Below are positions 31,541 to 42,499 of a stretch of 64,000 bases of DNA, in pieces. This DNA comes from Symbiodinium natans (Eukaryota > Sar > Dinophyceae > Suessiales > Symbiodiniaceae): the NCBI GenBank assembly GCA_905221605.1, contig CAJNDS010002413.1:1-64000 (forward strand), given 5' to 3'. The notes beneath the pieces are model-generated. The model was not told the origin of the DNA. It was given only the letters and a program-made list of their open reading frames with translations, and searched no databases. Each line of letters begins with the position of its first letter. Position 1 is the first letter of the stretch. Position numbers and translations under genes: made by a program.

Positions 31541-31575
31541 TTGGGTGTCTGTGCGTGTGTGTGTGTGTGTGCGCG
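31541..31575. repeat. TG microsatellite
   Basis: A short GTGTGTGTGTGTGTGCGCGC run within DNA with no recognised gene (30800-31800). TA repeats at 31310-31328 lie in the same stretch. Confidence 0.8.
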
Positions 31576-31814
31576 CAAACACATCCCTGAATTAAGTTTG
31601 CACACATGCACACGTCTCATAACAAGCAAGGTCGTTCACCATTTATCCGCCCGATGTTATCCAAGAGGCTTGTCAGGCAGAGACGGGCGGGCGAGCCACA
31701 TCCATAATGGTTGTGCAGTCACCTCAGTTGAAAATTGACGAGGGTCTGTGAATGAATAGTGTTTGCTAGCTGCGCCGGATTGTTTTTCGAATCGTCTCAG
31801 TCAGGCTATACCAG

Positions 31815-31915
31815 CACATGTTTTACGTCAACCCCGGTTTTGCAAAGATGGATGAGATGGTGGCGAAGTACAACGCAGAGAGGATGACGGACTATAATGC
31901 GCCACTGCAACTTGT
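31815..31915 (+). CDS. Probable exon
   Basis: Open as YVNPGFAKMDEMVAKYNAER, then MTDYNAPLQLV, after which a short TTAGGG-like stretch (31916-31945) suggests an intron. Unknown family. Confidence 0.35.
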
Positions 31916-32304
31916 TAGGGTTTTAGGGTTTGAAGGGTTTGAAGGGTTGCAGAAGGCTTGTGTCCTATACTATGTGTTTGGGTGTGATTGTGGGCCGTTC
32001 TTCCCCCAAGCTTTGTCGATCAAAGTGCAGGTTCAAACACACACCAATCTACAGGACAAGACGTTGGCTGTAGCCGCCCAAGCCCCAGAATAGTTCTTTT
32101 CCAAATAGTTCGCCAAAGGAGGGAAGCATGTAAACAGTACTTAAACAGTGTAAAACCCCAATCATGTCACTAGTTCTGCTCAGCTGGGGTGCTGTCGGTA
32201 GCTTTGGTGTTGTTTGGCCAGGTGGACTCCAAGAAGCGCGGCGTCAGTGTGTGCTGGCGGCCCGCTGGGGGTATCGTTGCCGCGCCATTGCCTTGGGTGG
32301 GAGG

Positions 32305-32308
<4 letters not shown>

Positions 32309-32390
<82 letters not shown>

Positions 32391-32436
32391 GAGAGAGAGA
32401 GAGGAAGAGAGAGACAGGGAGAGAGAGAGAGAGGAG

Positions 32437-32469
<33 letters not shown>

Positions 32470-32756
32470 CGAGAGCGAGAGCGAGAGAGAAAGAGGGGGA
32501 GAGGGGAGAGGGGGAGAGGGTGAGAGGGGGAAAGGGAGAGGGAGGGAGAGAAGGAAGAGAAGGAGAGAGGGAGAGAGGGAGAGAGGGAGAGAAGGAGAAA
32601 GGGAGAAAGGGAGAGAGGGTGAGAGGGGGAAAGGGAGAGGGAGAGAGAGAAGGGAGAGAAGGAGAGAGGGAGAGAGGGAGAGAGGCAGCGAGGGAGAGAA
32701 GGAGAGAAAGAGAGAAAGGGAGAAAGGGAGAGAGGGAGAGCGAGAGTGAGAGACAC
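32309..32756. repeat. GA-rich polypurine tract
   Basis: Pure (GA)n to about 32388, then GGGA/GAGA variants to 32756. Frames of 190 codons on both strands (Arg/Glu or Ser/Leu) are artefacts. It is complementary in composition to the polypyrimidine tract at 36895-37830. Confidence 0.95.
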
Positions 32757-32949
32757 ACAGAGAGGACAGGAAGTATTGGCCAACTTGAACTCGGTAATGC
32801 TTGAAAATCTTTAGCCGAGGTGGGAGGTAGCGCGTGTGTTCGCTGGATGGCTGGGCTTGCCAGAGAGCCTCTAGGGCTGTGAGCTTTGGGTGCAGCCTCT
32901 CTTATGCAATAACTTTTTGCTGCCGCTGCTTCACTGCTACAGGGTGGGA

Positions 32950-33256
32950 GGATCTAAATCTAGATCATGTAGGTGCTTTGGAGCACACGTCTGGACGTCT
33001 TATGCAAGGTTTTGATGTGGCCACCGGCTATTGGTGTAGTTTCGGGAACCTTGGAAGAAAGAACATGTCATCCCATTTCTTGCGTGCCTGTGCTGTGGAC
33101 CCATCCTACCTTCATACCCTACGTTTCCTAAACAGTGCCAGGCAATATTTGACTGCTAGCATGCTGACGCGTGTGGCAGGGCTTCCATTTGCATCTAACC
33201 TGTTCACTTTGATCTCAGCTGCCCGAAAACACGCCTACACAAAACCAATCTTCTAA
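32950..33256 (+). CDS. Hypothetical exon
   Basis: After a CTGCTACAG acceptor, the frame is open for about 100 codons, including WEDLNLDHVGALEHTSGRLM and YLTASMLTRVAGLPFASN. It ends at TAA 33254. It is protein-like, but no family is recognised. Confidence 0.35.
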
Positions 33257-34277
33257 GGTACTGTGTGCCTGTCAAGTCAAGACCCAAGTCAACGGCGGCG
33301 CGTGCGAGAAGATGGCTCGCATTGGCTCGCTTGGGTTTCGAACACACGCCTGAGAGTGCTGCCAGGAAAGTTCTGATGCGGTGCGTAAAGGGTTCAAATC
33401 TGCCATACTAATGCATGTTCACAACATCAGTGAAGTTAGTGCACGTTGAAACTTTTCTGCTGGCACCGAAGCCCTGAACGTCCATATTTAACACTCGGTG
33501 ACGATAGATGACGCTGCTACGGCGCGCGCAAGAATGCAACAATCTGGGCAGCAAAGACGCTGTGAAACCAGACAGTAGGTGGTGTTTGCGATGAAGATCT
33601 TTGTGTGTGCCACAAGCAAAAAAAACATCAAAGAATATCTGCAGGCTACAGTGTACCGGGGAGAGGAGCTGGATTGTGGTGGCTTTTGAGGACATGTTGC
33701 GTGCTGATTCTGCCTGTATTTGTGCAGACATACGTCGCCCCGTTCGTGGCTTTGCTTGCTGTGCTCTGTGTCGGCGTGCTCAGGGCTCAGGGTGTGAGGT
33801 CTGTTGGTTCGCCTAATCAGTCCTAGGGGTTTTGCACGGTAGACAAGAGCACTATGCTAGCAGACCACCTCTTCAAGCACCCGGAAGGATCACTTTGTTG
33901 TGGGTTGTTTCTAAGACATGCCTCCTTCTGATATGGATGCTGGCCAATGGACGGAGTGGATGAAGCGGCCGCTCGCGGCAACGGCCAGAACATGCAAGAT
34001 CCTGCAGCGATTGGGTGCGCCGTTGTTGTTGAAGCTTTGATGCAGGGATTCGCAAGTGTGGGTAAGTTACACACTAGCTAGTGCTAGGTCATGTCTGCAT
34101 GCATGGAGCCTTCTGTATGCATGGTATCGATTCTCTTCAAAATTCACTTGTAAATTCCATGTGCCACTCTATTCATTGTCATCAACATCTCCCACAAGCA
34201 GGTATACTCCTTTTAGGTCTGCAGTGTCCCCTATATGGATGTCAGGCTGCATATGGTGGATTATGTGGCACAAGTGA

Positions 34278-34457
34278 CGATTGAGGAGCACAGCGCGCGA
34301 AGAGACCCCCAATTGCAAGCAAAGCCGTCTCAATGGTATATGGCCTTTCAAACATATCACTGACCCCATGTTTCATAAGGATCTCTTGGCCATGGATTTC
34401 TTTGCCGGAGGGATGAGCATCCACCATGGGTTTTGCGCACGGCTCAGGAGCATGTGA
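34278..34457 (+). CDS. Methyltransferase-like motif I exon (FAGG)
   Basis: This open frame has few Met and is easily missed. It reads TPNCKQSRLNGIWPFKHITD, then LLAMDFFAGGMSIHHGF. The D-x-F-A-G-G sequence resembles motif I of cytosine-C5 DNA methyltransferases (D-L-F-A-G-x-G-G), the AdoMet-binding loop. About 550 bp downstream lies the PPC motif of the next recognised exon. A possible donor GTGAAC is at 34454. It is part of a family I remember as repetitive in dinoflagellate genomes. Enzymatic activity is inference only. Confidence 0.6.
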   Translation, partial: RLRSTAREETPNCKQSRLNGIWPFKHITDPMFHKDLLAMDFFAGGMSIHHGFCARLRSM

Positions 34458-34929
34458 ACAAAGAAAGCAATGTGCACCACTGTTGCAAAGCTACGATTTG
34501 GGTTGCCACTGCCTCACCCGTTGAGGCGGCTTCAATGCCAGATCGTACCTTGGATTACAAGTTGGCTGTGTGGCCAGCAATGCACTTGTGGACACTCTTC
34601 GTTTTCAGACTCTGCTCCAATTCTAGCAAAAGTATATACATCTTCCAAGTGAAATCCATGCATGTATGGTAGGGCCTGGGAGCCAGAGATTTCAGGTTTG
34701 ACTATGGGTTGGCATGTTTGTGCTGCAGGTTGCAACGCCCTGCTTCGAAAGATCTGCAGAGATGTGCTACGTACTGTCAGTTAAGGGGTGTCTTCGATGT
34801 TGCTCTCGAGGGGAGCCAGCACGATATCAATGGCGTGCCCTGCGGTTGACAATTTCTGACAGCCATGTGCTTGCTGTGTGCTTCACCTTGCGGAGTCGGT
34901 CTTCATTATTCTTCTTCTGCTCCCTGCAG

Positions 34930-35108
34930 AAGCCGAGGAGCGGACTGCTCAAGGCAGTCCAATGTGTGATGCAGATTTCCAGGGGGGGGTTGGCGACCTT
35001 CGGGCCGCCGTGCGGCTCATGGACGTGGCTGAACAGGGCCACTTCAGGGAGAAATGAGTTTGATGCCTTTGGATTCGAAGGTAAGGCCTACGTGAGGGAA
35101 GCCAATCG
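34930..35108 (+). CDS. Methyltransferase-like PPC exon
   Basis: After TCCCTGCAG the exon reads GLLKAVQCVMQISRGGLATF, GPPCGSWTWLNRATSGR and YVREANR. The Pro-Pro-Cys at 35005-35013 matches motif IV of C5 cytosine methyltransferases, where the Cys is the nucleophile. The G-S-W/N-R-x-T-S-G-R continuation is characteristic of the dinoflagellate family. Ending at 35108 (donor GTCCTC) leaves phase 2, which fits the next exon starting at 35350 exactly. A GTAAGG at 35081 is an alternative donor, but the phase would not fit. Confidence 0.7.
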
Positions 35109-35349
35109 GTCCTCCCGCTGCATTGGAACGAATTCCAAGCCAGCTTGTGTGTCTGCAGTGTGTCTCTGTTGCGTAGACGCGTAGACTAGATAAGCTAAGA
35201 AGTGCCGGCCAAAAACACAAACGAAACACATCTTCACATCCAAAAAACACCCTGAAGCCAGGTTCAGGCGTTTTGTCATGGAGTGCGCGCTGCTAAGTTT
35301 TTTCAAAATGAAAGCTGTGATTTGGCCATGTGGTTTGTGTGCAACCAAG

Positions 35350-35489
35350 GCTCACGGCCCGTGTCGCCATGCTTTTGTTACTCTGCTTTTCCCGTGGAGT
35401 ATTCACGTTGGTGGAGCAGCCCCGCTCCTCCTTGATGCTCTACTACGACTACATTAAGCATGTCGCAAATGCGCTGCCAAAGCAATGGC
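35350..35489 (+). CDS. Methyltransferase-like family exon (VEQPRSSL)
   Basis: Starts after AACCAAG in phase 2 and completes an Arg codon with 35108. It reads LTARVAMLLLLCFSRGVFTL, then VEQPRSSLMLYYDYIKHV. E-Q-P followed by Ser-Ser/Ser-Leu is the conserved next block of the family (compare motif VI, E-N-V, of C5 methyltransferases; this equivalence is inference). Ending at 35489 gives phase 1, which matches an acceptor at 35573. Confidence 0.65.
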
Positions 35490-35573
35490 GTCGTGTGAAC
35501 TTGTGTTATACTTAGTTGCGCCTGTATGTGTCTACGTGCTGTACACGTGCATCTGTGGACTGTAGGGCTCTAG

Positions 35574-35661
35574 GATGCTTTTGTTGGAAGCTAGCATTCC
35601 TAAGCTGGATGGCTTCATTCGGCGCGGAGTCGCGGAAGCCCACATTATGCTTTGGTACCTG
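35574..35661 (+). CDS. Methyltransferase-like family exon (WMASFGAES)
   Basis: After GCTCTAG the frame reads CFCWKLAFLSWMASFGAESR, then KPTLCFGTW. W-M-x-S/A-F-G-A/G-x-S-x-K-P/R is the third conserved block of the family. Start phase 1 fits the upstream exon. The 3' boundary is uncertain, because the obvious GTGGGG donor (phase 2) would create a stop with the nearest acceptor. Confidence 0.6.
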
Positions 35662-35711
35662 GTGGGGCACTTGTTTTGAATCGCGCAGTGTCCTGTCTTG
35701 TCCAAGTGCAG

Positions 35712-35950
35712 ATCAGAATGCTGCTGCTTCTGGAGTTGCCCCCGTGTCCGAGTCCGTGGCTCTCCAAGCTTTACAGAAAGCTCACGAAGGATGAGGCAAA
35801 AGGCTTGAAGAAAGTACTTGCAAGGAGGTACAAGGACAAGAACGGTCGGGTCAGAGTGTCCCTGGGCGTCAAATATTTAACTCATTCACGGAGTTCTATA
35901 AATCTGTGCACTGCGTTTGTCCAGAGCTGCTGCAGCGGTTTCGTCTGAAA
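35712..35950 (+). CDS. Methyltransferase-like family exon (LTKDEAKGLKKV), frame break
   Basis: Follows CAAGTGCAG. It reads LSKLYRKLTKDEAKGLKKVL, then YKDKNGRVRVSLGVKYLTHS, the conserved distal block of the family. Near 35893-35897 the family-like continuation (FYKSVHCVCPELLQRFRLKG) is in another frame, so there is a one-base frameshift, a tiny intron (a GT at 35892 and an AG at 35923 exist), or an assembly error. Functional status is therefore doubtful. Confidence 0.55.
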
Positions 35951-36040
35951 GGTGTCTCATCTCATGACTGATCATGATCTAGAAACGTACTCCCTGAGCT
36001 GAAGCAACAATCCTTTTCTTTGCATTCTTGGCCACCAAGG

Positions 36041-36322
36041 CAAGGAAAGAAGGAGGCTTTAAAGGCGTCCCAAATCTATCCGAAGAGATTTGGACGGTTT
36101 GTGGCTGCAGCACACTTACGCTACATGGTGGCTTTGTCTGCAGGAACATTGTAGTGTTGCAGCGGACGGGTCGCCTACAAACAGCTCCTTTGCAACTAAC
36201 ATGTTCACGGCTGAGGCCGAGGAATTTTATCACATCCGAGATGAGCCAGACCCTGTTCCGGAAACGCAGCGCGAGGACTGTAGTTCTGCTTCACGAACAG
36301 ACCTACAAGGGCTTCCTGTAGG
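36041..36322 (+). CDS. Probable downstream exon(s)
   Basis: Starts near CACCAAGGCAAG. In the distal part one frame is protein-like (CSVAADGSPTNSSFATNMFT, FYHIRDEPDPVPE) and ends with a stop at 36324. A CTGCAG acceptor at 36142 may split it. It probably continues the methyltransferase-like gene. Confidence 0.35.
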
Positions 36323-36894
36323 TTAATAATTTTCGCACCTGTCTCTTGCGCTGCAAGCCATGCTAAGCTAAACAAAGGCCCGCCATCGGAGTAGACTCTC
36401 CCTTTACAGCGCGAAGGAACCTTTTGGGTGGGCCCACGCAGAACTCCAAGATGTGGAGATGTTCCTGCGTTCTGAAGCTGATGCTGGGCGCTACAGCCCT
36501 GTCATGCCCTGGCCTTGACCTGCTTCCTTAGTGACGCCTTGCGTCACCCGGGTGGATTTGACAGAAACCCCTAAACCCTATGATCGATTTCGGGTTGAGG
36601 GTTTAGGGTTCATAAATAGGCCTAAACACTTCACCCTTAATTACCTAAACCCCTAAACCCTTGAGCCCCTCAAGTTGTTCTTGTGCGGACGATCGAGTTC
36701 ATTAATGCTTCATTGTAACTACACGTGACTGAAGGCAAACAATACTTGCCTAAACCTGGCAAGCTCGGGTGTCCCAGCCCAGGACCCTCTCTGTGTGTCC
36801 GTCTCTCTCTTTGTCTCTCTCGTGCTGCGGCGTAAGGTTCTATATAGGTTTTGTGTTTAGGGTCTTGGGTTTAGGGTTTACTTTCTCTTTCTTT

Positions 36895-37729
36895 CCTTCT
36901 CTCCCCCTCTCATTTCGTTCTCTCTCTCTCTCTTTCTCCCTCTCTCCCTCTCTCCCTCGCTCCCTCTCTCTCCCTCGCTCCCTCGCTCCCTCTCTCCCTC
37001 TCCCTCTCTCCTTCTCCCCCTCTCTCCCTCTCTCCCTCTCGCCCTCTCTCCTTCTCTCCCTCTCTCCCTCTCTCCCTCTCTCCCTCTCTGCCTCTCTCCC
37101 TCTCTCCCTCTCTCCCTCTCTCCGTCTCTCCTTCTCTCCCTCTCTCGCCCTCTCCTTCTCTCCCCTCTCCTTCGCTCCCCCTCTCCCCCTCTCCCCCTCT
37201 CCCTCGCTCCGTTTTCTCCCTCTCCCTTTCTCCCTTTCTCCCTTTCTCCCTTTCTCCCTTTCTCCCTTTCTCCCTTTCTCCCTTTCTCCCTTTCTCCCTT
37301 TCTCCCTTTCTCCCTTTCTCCCTTTCTCCCTTTCTCCCTTTCTCCCTTTCTCCCTTTCTCCCTTTCTCCCCTTTCTCCCTTTCTCCCTTTCTCCCTTTCT
37401 CCCTTTCTCCCTTTCTCCCTTTCTCCCTTTCTCCCTTTCTCCCTTTCTCCCTTTCTCCCTTTCTCCCTTTCTCCCTTTCTCCCTTTCCCCCTTTCTCCCT
37501 TTCTCCCTTTCTCCCTTTCTCCCTTTCTCCCTTTCTCCCTTTCTCCCTCGCTCCCTCTCTCCCTCTCTCCTTCTCTCCGAACTTCTCTCCCCTCTCCCTC
37601 TCTGCCCTCTCTCCCTCTTCCTCCCTCTCTCCCCTCTCTCTCTCTCCCTCGCTCCCTCTCTCCCCTCTCCTCCCTCTCTCCTCTCCTCCCTCCTTCCCTC
37701 GCTCTCTCCCTTCTCCCTTCCTCTCTCTC

Positions 37730-37828
<99 letters not shown>

Positions 37829-37830
37829 TT
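36895..37830. repeat. CT-rich polypyrimidine tract with CCCTTTCT minisatellite
   Basis: About 930 bp of almost pure pyrimidine on the plus strand. It has CTCTCCCT variants on the left, an 8-bp CCCTTTCT array of about 40 units (37225-37545), and pure (CT)n from 37738 to 37824. The frames of 340-383 codons are artefacts. It is H-DNA prone. Confidence 0.95.
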
Positions 37831-38114
37831 CTTTGTTTCCTCCCGCTCCCTCCCCCTCTCACTTCGTCACTCTGTCATACTGACTATCTCATGTTCACTC
37901 TCTGTCTCAGTCACGTGTAGCTGATAGATTTATATCTGTGATCCACATAGGTAGTCTATCTAGGAGAGCACCCATACCCAAAGTATCTTTGTGTGTGTGT
38001 ACAGGTTGTGGATTTTTCAAAAAACACAACACACGATGCGCAGGCCTCTTCCTGGTGCTTCTAAAAATTGAGCACGTGCTAGAGTCTAGAAGATTTCTCT
38101 ACCAGATCTGTCTA

Positions 38115-38227
38115 TAGTGCATTTATATATATATATATATATGTATGTGAATTACCGATGATTCAACGTTATATACTTGTACTGGTAATATATATATATA
38201 TGCATATATATATATATATATATATAT

Positions 38228-38270
<43 letters not shown>

Positions 38271-38443
38271 TAGACATTGTATGTAAGTATATATATATGT
38301 ATGAAAAATATATTTGTTGATAGTCTGGTTCTCATTACGTGTACACATGACGTGTGACTATAGAATACTATATTACGACTATGGCCTGAAAATTAGGCCG
38401 GTGTATTTCGTGCATAAGACGTTCCAATACGTGCACGCATATA

Positions 38444-38490
<47 letters not shown>

Positions 38491-39506
38491 CATATGCATA
38501 CATATATATATATATATATATAGTCTACGTACTTTTGAATGTTCTGCAGAAATGCACGTAGGCGCAAGAATGCTGCACATCTTCACGTGTTTATAAGATT
38601 ATGTATATTTTTTATACGTTCCCCACCCCCTAAACCCTAAACCAATTTCCAAAACTTAAGACAGGGGGCCTGCAGTTTGGGCTTATTGCGTGGATTACAT
38701 CCACCCTGGTGTTGCTGAGCGTTTTTTGTCGGTGGCCATTCTCTCACACAAGCTGGAGAGGCTGTCGAATGCAAATTGCACGGTAGCTGTAGCTGCTGTG
38801 TTCATGAACGCAGCACATGGTGGCCAACTCAGGCCTGTGCGCCACTGATTTCCCACGTAGCTTTCTGGTGCTTTTACGTGCCTTAGAAAGAACAATATAT
38901 ATATATATATATACATATGTAGTAGAGTTTATATTATTTTATTGTTTTAATATTATGTTATATTTACAATATATATATATATATGTACTACTATCATATA
39001 TATAGTCTATTCTAAGTACGCTTGAATATATTTATATAGCCAGTATAAATAGGCCACTAATTGAGCGAACGCGATTACAAATAGCTATATATATATATAT
39101 ATATAACGTTATATAAATAAATAAATATATATATATATATATAGATAGATATATATATATATATATAATACGTATACGATTTCACGTAACCTGTGTGTAC
39201 GATGGCTGTTGGCGCCAGGCCCAGATTTGATCACGCAGCAGAGGCCTCATGGGTCCCTGAGGCTGGCCAGCTGGCCGGTTTGCACGTGGCCTTCCATCGC
39301 CCTTTACGTAGCAGTTGTGCAGCTATCGAGGGCCTGTGTAACGTAGATGCCGCTTGGGGATATGAAGTAACGTGTACTTTTATAATATATGCATACATAT
39401 ACTGGCCAATATTCTATATATATATATATATATATATAATATTTATTATTATTTATTGAATGAGTTAAACATATATATATATATATACATATGCATATAG
39501 CGATAG

Positions 39507-39544
<38 letters not shown>

Positions 39545-39655
39545 AGAGAGATATACACTGCTTGCTAGGTCGTTAGCTAGGGTTTGGTCTGTTCACGTAC
39601 ATAACTGTACAAATATCTGCATGGATCTGTACATGTATAATATATATATATATAT

Positions 39656-39686
<31 letters not shown>

Positions 39687-41160
39687 GGAGAGATAGATAC
39701 TATACAAGCTATTTATTATATATATATATATATTTGATATATTTAATTAATATATACATGTATATACATATATATATATATATGTATATGCATATTAATT
39801 AAGAAAAGTAACGTAAAAAGCAGGCTAGCTGATTTTGAGAAGGGATGCAGGAATTCCCGCAGTGAAGGGCGCTCCAATTGAGCTCAGATCATGAGGTCGA
39901 GGGCATGCATGGCCAGCTGGCTGGCCAATTTCACGTAGTCTTCTGGTGCTTTTACGTGGCTGTCCCGCAGCCCCCATGGGCTTTTCCGTGCAGAGGCCGT
40001 TTTCAGCCAAAATGACGTAAAGAAACAAATTCTTAGTCCTGAAAAAAGCCAAAAAACACCCAAAAACCCAAAGACAGGAAAAAAGCGTAGAAAAACAGAA
40101 AAAAAGCGTAGAAAGACAGAAAAAAAGCATAGAAAGACGTAGATTTGCGGCCCCAAAAACAGCATTAAATCCAGTTGAATCATAGAAAATCACGTCGTTC
40201 ACCCAGAAATGGCCCCCAGAAACGTGATGACGGGAATCTTGCACATCATCCAGCTGCATGGAGACCTTGATCAGGTTGTAAGTTCATTACGCAGTGCACC
40301 ATGCTGGCCTGCATGTGCTGTTCGAAGGATCTTGTTGCGCTGATTTTTTCCTGTTGCTTCCTTTGATCCATTCATGGTTCAATTTGCTAGCCTGCGCTCC
40401 AATGAATCCACGAAAACGACGTCAACGAACATTTGTCAGCGTATATCCCTTAAGTGATCCCCCCACGTAGCGAGGGCACATAAAGAACAACTGGATAGAA
40501 CTGTCTATCTATGTGCATGTCGCAGGCCACAAAGGAATTTCATGGGTACATGTGCATGTATATAGTACATGCAAGTACGACTACTGACCGCCTGTCCTCA
40601 TTATTCAGTCATCATGGCTCCCAGTGAGATCGAGAAGGCCCTGGCGCTGGCCAAAAAGGTGAGTGCCAACGCAAGGACCACTGTGTGGGCTGGGATGGAA
40701 ATCGAGGGAACGTTCGTGGATACAAGTAAATAAATAAATAAGTAAGTATATATACATATATATATATATATATATACATAGAGGTCGGTACTTCGTCTTA
40801 TCTTATTCTTATATACATATATGTATATATCTAACATATATATTTGATGTGCATATACAAAGTATGTATATGAATATTACGTAACATATGTTATTATATG
40901 TATATGTAATATAATATTAATTATGTATATACATATATATATATATATATGAAGGATAAGATAAGACATATACCTCCAGGTATCCAAAGTCAAAGTCTCA
41001 ATATAGGTATTACATGTTATGGATATAAGTAGGGATGAACGGATGTTATAGAAAACATATATGCATGGGTATCGTGTACACAAGGCCTTAAGGTATATAT
41101 GTATATACATCTATACGTATGCATTTATATATGTATATATATATATACATGTTAGGTATA
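38115..41160. repeat. TA-microsatellite-rich region
   Basis: Many (TA)n runs of 10-40 bp, for example at 38127-38142, 38205-38227, 38446-38486, 39100-39175, 39515-39540 and 39660-39690. There is a GATA run (38228-38270). A short repeat of about 22 bp (AAACAGAAAAAAAGCGTAG) lies at 40070-40140. A phrase CTGGTGCTTTTACGTG recurs at 38863-38880 and 39942-39958. Except for the exon at 40609, I see no gene; it is probably intronic or intergenic. Confidence 0.8.
40609..40658 (+). CDS. Lys-rich protein, first recognised exon
   Basis: Follows an excellent acceptor (CCTCATTATTCAG) and reads MAPSEIEKALALAKK from the ATG at 40614, then the consensus donor GTGAGT at 40659 in phase 0. Because of the acceptor it may be an internal exon, or a leader exon with the start codon. 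Confidence 0.55.
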
Positions 41161-41214
41161 ATACATATACACCATATATGTAGACATACATTTTCAAGGT
41201 ATTCGAATTTTCAG

Positions 41215-41306
41215 CAACAATGTACTGGGCCCAAGCTTGCAATGCAGGAGGCAAAGCGCCATCGACGAAGCGCAGCTGTCTGGAATCTTGCCAGCTACAT
41301 CTGTAG
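41215..41306 (+). CDS. Lys-rich protein, second exon
   Basis: Acceptor TCGAATTTTCAG, phase 0 as required. It reads QQCTGPKLAMQEAKRHRRSA, then AVWNLASYIC. Two donors are compatible. GTAGGT at 41303 (phase 1) pairs with the acceptor ending at 41438. GTCCAG at 41307 (phase 2) pairs with the acceptor ending at 41433. Both keep the large downstream frame open. Confidence 0.5.
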
Positions 41307-41433
41307 GTCCAGGTCCTTATCAGCAAGTCTGTGACTACGTAAAAAACTCACTTCTCGCAGATCTTTGCAAGCCAATTGGGATTCAACGGAAGTTGGATGA
41401 GCAGCAAGTGCACTAGCTTACGGTGGCTTTCAG

Positions 41434-42499
41434 TGCAGGGCTTGCAGGCTTGAGGGTGTCTAGGCCTTTAAGAAACCAACGCCGAATGTGTCTATCAGGA
41501 TACTCGAAGGCAGGCAGTGAAGATGCGATGCCATCCCCGACAAGCTGCACAACCGCTGCTTCTTCATCCAGAAGCCCAGACTCCTCAAACCGAAGCCAGG
41601 AAAGCCCCAAGTCCGTACTGAAGACAGACTCCAGTTCCACCCTGCAACCAAAGCAGTTGAGCTTTGAAGGCCCACCCTCGGACAGCAGCCCTGCGGCCAA
41701 GACAACAGCAAAGGGCAAGGTGAACAAGCTCAAGAAAAGCCCCCAGCAGAAGGCAAAGAAACCAAAGGGAAGCAAGAAAGCCGGCTCCAAGCAAACCCGG
41801 GCCCCTGTGAAGAAGAAGTGCAAGTCTCCAGCTGGGGCCCCCGCCACAAGGGTCAACGGGAAGCAGACACTTCAGTCCATGAAGTCCAAGGTTTGGCAGA
41901 ACTTGAACCGTTGTACCACTGCCGAACAGCCGGTAACCCCGAACCTCGCAGCGGTGCGCGGGAGCACACCGGGGCCCGAAGAGACGCCCCAGAGCAAGCC
42001 AGCCCCCAAGAGCACCCCAGCTCCCAAGTCACCAGCTCCCAAGAGTATGCCAGCGCCACACAACAGCACGCCAGCTCCCAAGAGTACGGCCACGCCCAAG
42101 AGTACCCCAGCTCCCACAACCAGCAAGAAGCCGAAGAAGTCCACAAAGCGCAACAAGGCCTTGAAGAAGAAGAAGAAGCTGGCCCGTGGAAAGCAGCGAG
42201 CCAAGGCATCCGCCAAGCCGAAGCCCACCAAGCCCACGACCACCAAGCCCACGACCACCAAGCCCACGACCACCGAGCCCACAACCACCGAGCCCACAAC
42301 CACCGAGCCCACAACCACCGAGCCCACAACCACCGAGCCCACAACCACCAAGCCCACGACCACCGAGCCAGAAGCAAAGGTAGGGAAGAGTGGAAGGCAA
42401 AAGATGACCAAAGAAGAGCTCAAGATGTTTACCCGAAAGCGAGCCACGTTCTACAGGAGCCTGAAAAGTCGTGGGCTAAGCTTGCGGCCTTGTTGTACG
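41434..42499 (+). CDS. Lys/Pro/Thr-rich basic protein, main exon
   Basis: An open frame of about 355 codons, all on the plus strand. It has a Ser-rich N-part, a Lys/Ala basic stretch (KKPKGSKKAGSK), PAPKST-type repeats and a Lys-rich patch (KKPKKSTKRNKALKKKKK). A 15-bp tandem repeat follows, coding PTTTK/PTTTE about ten times (42220-42365), and then a helical tail (KMTKEELKMFTRKRATFYRS). The composition suggests a DNA- or RNA-binding, histone-H1-like or linker region. The frame either stops at 42503 or, more likely, splices at ACG|GTTTAG, where the donor is formed by a telomeric unit. Confidence 0.6.

Noticed and set aside
32180-32804. Arg/Glu-rich and Ser/Leu-rich proteins of 180-196 residues
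   Set aside because: They derive entirely from GA microsatellite DNA, open in several frames on both strands.
36769-37920. 383-codon Ser/Pro/Leu/Phe frame and its 340-codon Arg/Glu shadow
   Set aside because: They are coded by CT and CCCTTTCT repeats; no protein-like segment remains outside the repeat.
41119-41214. Tyr/Ile-rich N-terminal extension of the second Lys-rich exon
   Set aside because: It is TA-repeat DNA upstream of a good TTTTCAG acceptor, so it is read as intron.
41853-42447. Minus-strand and alternative-frame ORFs over the PTTT repeat
   Set aside because: They are shadows of the 15-bp tandem repeat in the plus-strand Lys-rich exon, which has better composition and fitting splice phases.
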